A stretch of 64,000 nt of DNA from Serratia bockelmannii (GTDB lineage: Bacteria > Pseudomonadota > Gammaproteobacteria > Enterobacterales > Enterobacteriaceae). The stretch lies in the NCBI RefSeq assembly GCF_008011855.1, contig NZ_VOUX01000033.1, positions 248,001-312,000 of the forward strand, given 5' to 3'. The notes under the pieces are model-generated. The model did no database searches. It was given only the letters and a program-made list of their open reading frames with translations, and was not told the DNA's origin. Position numbers and translations under genes: made by a program. This document shows positions 63,010 through 64,000 of the stretch, in pieces. The first letter of the stretch is position 1, and each line of letters begins with the position of its first letter.

Positions 63010-63910
63010 ACTCACCGGCCAGTTCGAACAGCTGCCGCGCCGCCGGGGTCAGCCCCAGCATGTGAATACAGGCATGCACCATGCCCGGCAACCGTTCGCA
63101 GCGCACCGACACGCCCGCCTCACGCAGCCGCTGCGCATACTGTTCGGCCTCATCGCGCAGCGGATCGTATTCGCAGCTCAGGATGGTGGCCGGCGGTAAC
63201 CCGCGCAGCGTGGCGGCATACAACGGTTCCGCGCCGGGATCGCGCCGCTGGCCCAGATACTGCTGCCAACAAAACCCCATCGCGTCGCGCGTCAGAAAGT
63301 GCCCCTCGGCAAACTCGTGATAGCTCGTCGTCGTCATCTCGCGGCTGAGCGCCGGGTACAGCAGCAGCTGACGTTCGATGTACGGGCCGCTGCGATCCCG
63401 CGCCAACAGTGCGACCGCCGCCGCCAGATTGCCCCCTGCGCTATCACCGCCCACTGCCAGGCGCTGCGCGTCAATCCCCAACTGCGGCGCCCGTTGCGCC
63501 ACCCAGCAGAGCGCCTGATAGACATCTTCCAGCGGCTGTGGAAACGGGTATTCCGGCGCCAGACGATAGTCAACCGACAGGATCACCCGGCCGGTGGCGT
63601 TAGCCAACGCCTGACAGGGCCGATCGTACAACGCCAGTGAGCCGAGGCACCAGCCGCCGCCGTGGGCGAACAGCATCGCCGGCTGCGCGGTCGTGCCGTT
63701 TTCCCCCGCCGGTAGATAGGCGCGCAGTGCAATCCGGTGTCCATCGGCGGCGACCACCGTATGGTCCCTGACGCCGCCGCTCGGTTCCGCCTCGCCCTGC
63801 AGCTGGCGTAAACCGGTTTCCGTGGCCGCGCGCATTGCCGCCAGCGAAGCGGGCGGTGGCACGTCGGCCGATGCCGTCAAAAAGGCGGCGATGCGTTCAT
63901 CAAGCGGCAT
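63008..63910 (-). CDS. Alpha/beta hydrolase of the hormone-sensitive-lipase family
   Basis: The 300-residue cytoplasmic esterase has the HSL oxyanion motif FAHGGGWCLGSL, the nucleophile elbow AVGGDSAGGNLAAAVALLA, Asp in CEYDPLRDEAEQYAQ and His in LPGMVHACIHML. It likely cleaves short-chain esters or lactones. ATG 63910 lies 11 bases inside the end of the upstream hydrolase gene, so the two are translationally coupled. Confidence 0.92.
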   Translation of the reverse strand: MPLDERIAAFLTASADVPPPASLAAMRAATETGLRQLQGEAEPSGGVRDHTVVAADGHRIALRAYLPAGENGTTAQPAMLFAHGGGWCLGSLALYDRPCQALANATGRVILSVDYRLAPEYPFPQPLEDVYQALCWVAQRAPQLGIDAQRLAVGGDSAGGNLAAAVALLARDRSGPYIERQLLLYPALSREMTTTSYHEFAEGHFLTRDAMGFCWQQYLGQRRDPGAEPLYAATLRGLPPATILSCEYDPLRDEAEQYAQRLREAGVSVRCERLPGMVHACIHMLGLTPAARQLFELAGE

Positions 63911-64000
63911 ACGGCTCTCCCGCCAGGAATGACGTAATCAGTGCAATAAATTCCTCATGACACTCCTCGGTGATGAAATGGCCGCAGCCGGCGACGGTTT
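63900..64000 (-). CDS. Alpha/beta hydrolase, C-terminal part (cut by the window end)
   Basis: The last 32 codons of a minus-strand frame are visible: TVAGCGHFITEECHEEFIAL and then LITSF…GEPYAA to the stop at 63900. The GCGHF segment with its acidic helix is a typical C-terminal catalytic-His region of alpha/beta hydrolases. Its stop overlaps the start of the HSL-type hydrolase by 11 bases, indicating a two-hydrolase operon. The rest lies outside the window. Confidence 0.65.
   Translation of the reverse strand, partial: TVAGCGHFITEECHEEFIALITSFLAGEPYAA

Overview
The window looks like ordinary chromosome of an enterobacterium of the genus Serratia, most likely Serratia marcescens or a close relative. 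The evidence is high G+C with Enterobacterales-type genes, a divergent tetR/tetA pair of the class 41 type (a Serratia chromosomal tetracycline pump), and an enterobacterial MgtS small protein. I see no insertion sequence, prophage, integron, CRISPR array, tRNA or rRNA. Genes are dense, on both strands, with short intergenic regions.

Layout. 0-9 kb: end of a glutamate-dehydrogenase-family gene, an acyl-CoA ligase, a DJ-1/PfpI protein, a probable DUF1493 protein, and a complete RND efflux operon (fusion protein, pump, outer-membrane factor) on the minus strand. 9-17 kb: an exported protein of unknown function, a methyltransferase, a Tat-exported agmatine-deiminase-family enzyme with a divergent LysR gene, gamma-glutamyltranspeptidase and a YdeP-type molybdoenzyme. 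16.8-23.7 kb: a compact catabolic locus with a DeoR regulator, two FAD oxidoreductases, an FGGY kinase, an EutH-type permease and a DUF1937 protein. 23.7-28.2 kb: a DUF3857/transglutaminase protein behind a Fur-type box, a XRE-cupin regulator divergent from an EamA exporter, a 23-codon orphan ORF, and a nitroreductase. 28.2-32.3 kb: a periplasmic molybdenum hydroxylase with cytochrome c. 32.5-38 kb: tetR/tetA(41), an orphan SsuA-like binding protein, a possible small RNA, and RpiR plus a 6-phospho-beta-glucosidase. 38-46.5 kb: D-serine dehydratase, a VIT-family transporter, a VOC/YbaA pair, a MASE1-GGDEF cyclase, a GNAT, a decayed hydrolase, a small lipoprotein and an MscS-type channel. 46.6-49.1 kb: an ABC-F protein behind a leader peptide with hairpins, and a GNAT. 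49.2-53.2 kb: an inositol-phosphatase-like gene and a magnesium block consisting of an M-box riboswitch, mgtE, mgtS, a two-helix small protein and a long CDF transporter. 53.3-64 kb: an orphan OppA-like protein, an exported peptidase-like hydrolase, a YqjD-like protein, a second EF-G behind an isoleucine-rich mini-ORF, an EamA/AraC pair, an aldehyde dehydrogenase, and two overlapping alpha/beta hydrolases (the last cut by the window end).

Most notable: (1) the magnesium block, where an M-box riboswitch with a visible SD-sequestering hairpin precedes mgtE and is followed by mgtS, whose E. coli homologue acts on the unrelated pump MgtA; (2) the kinase/two-flavoprotein/EutH-like locus, which has the logic of glycerol or erythritol catabolism but an amino-alcohol-type permease, so its substrate is open; (3) the leader-peptide arrangement upstream of the ABC-F gene, and a comparable one upstream of the EF-G paralogue. 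All functional statements rest on motif and family recognition by eye; no search was run.
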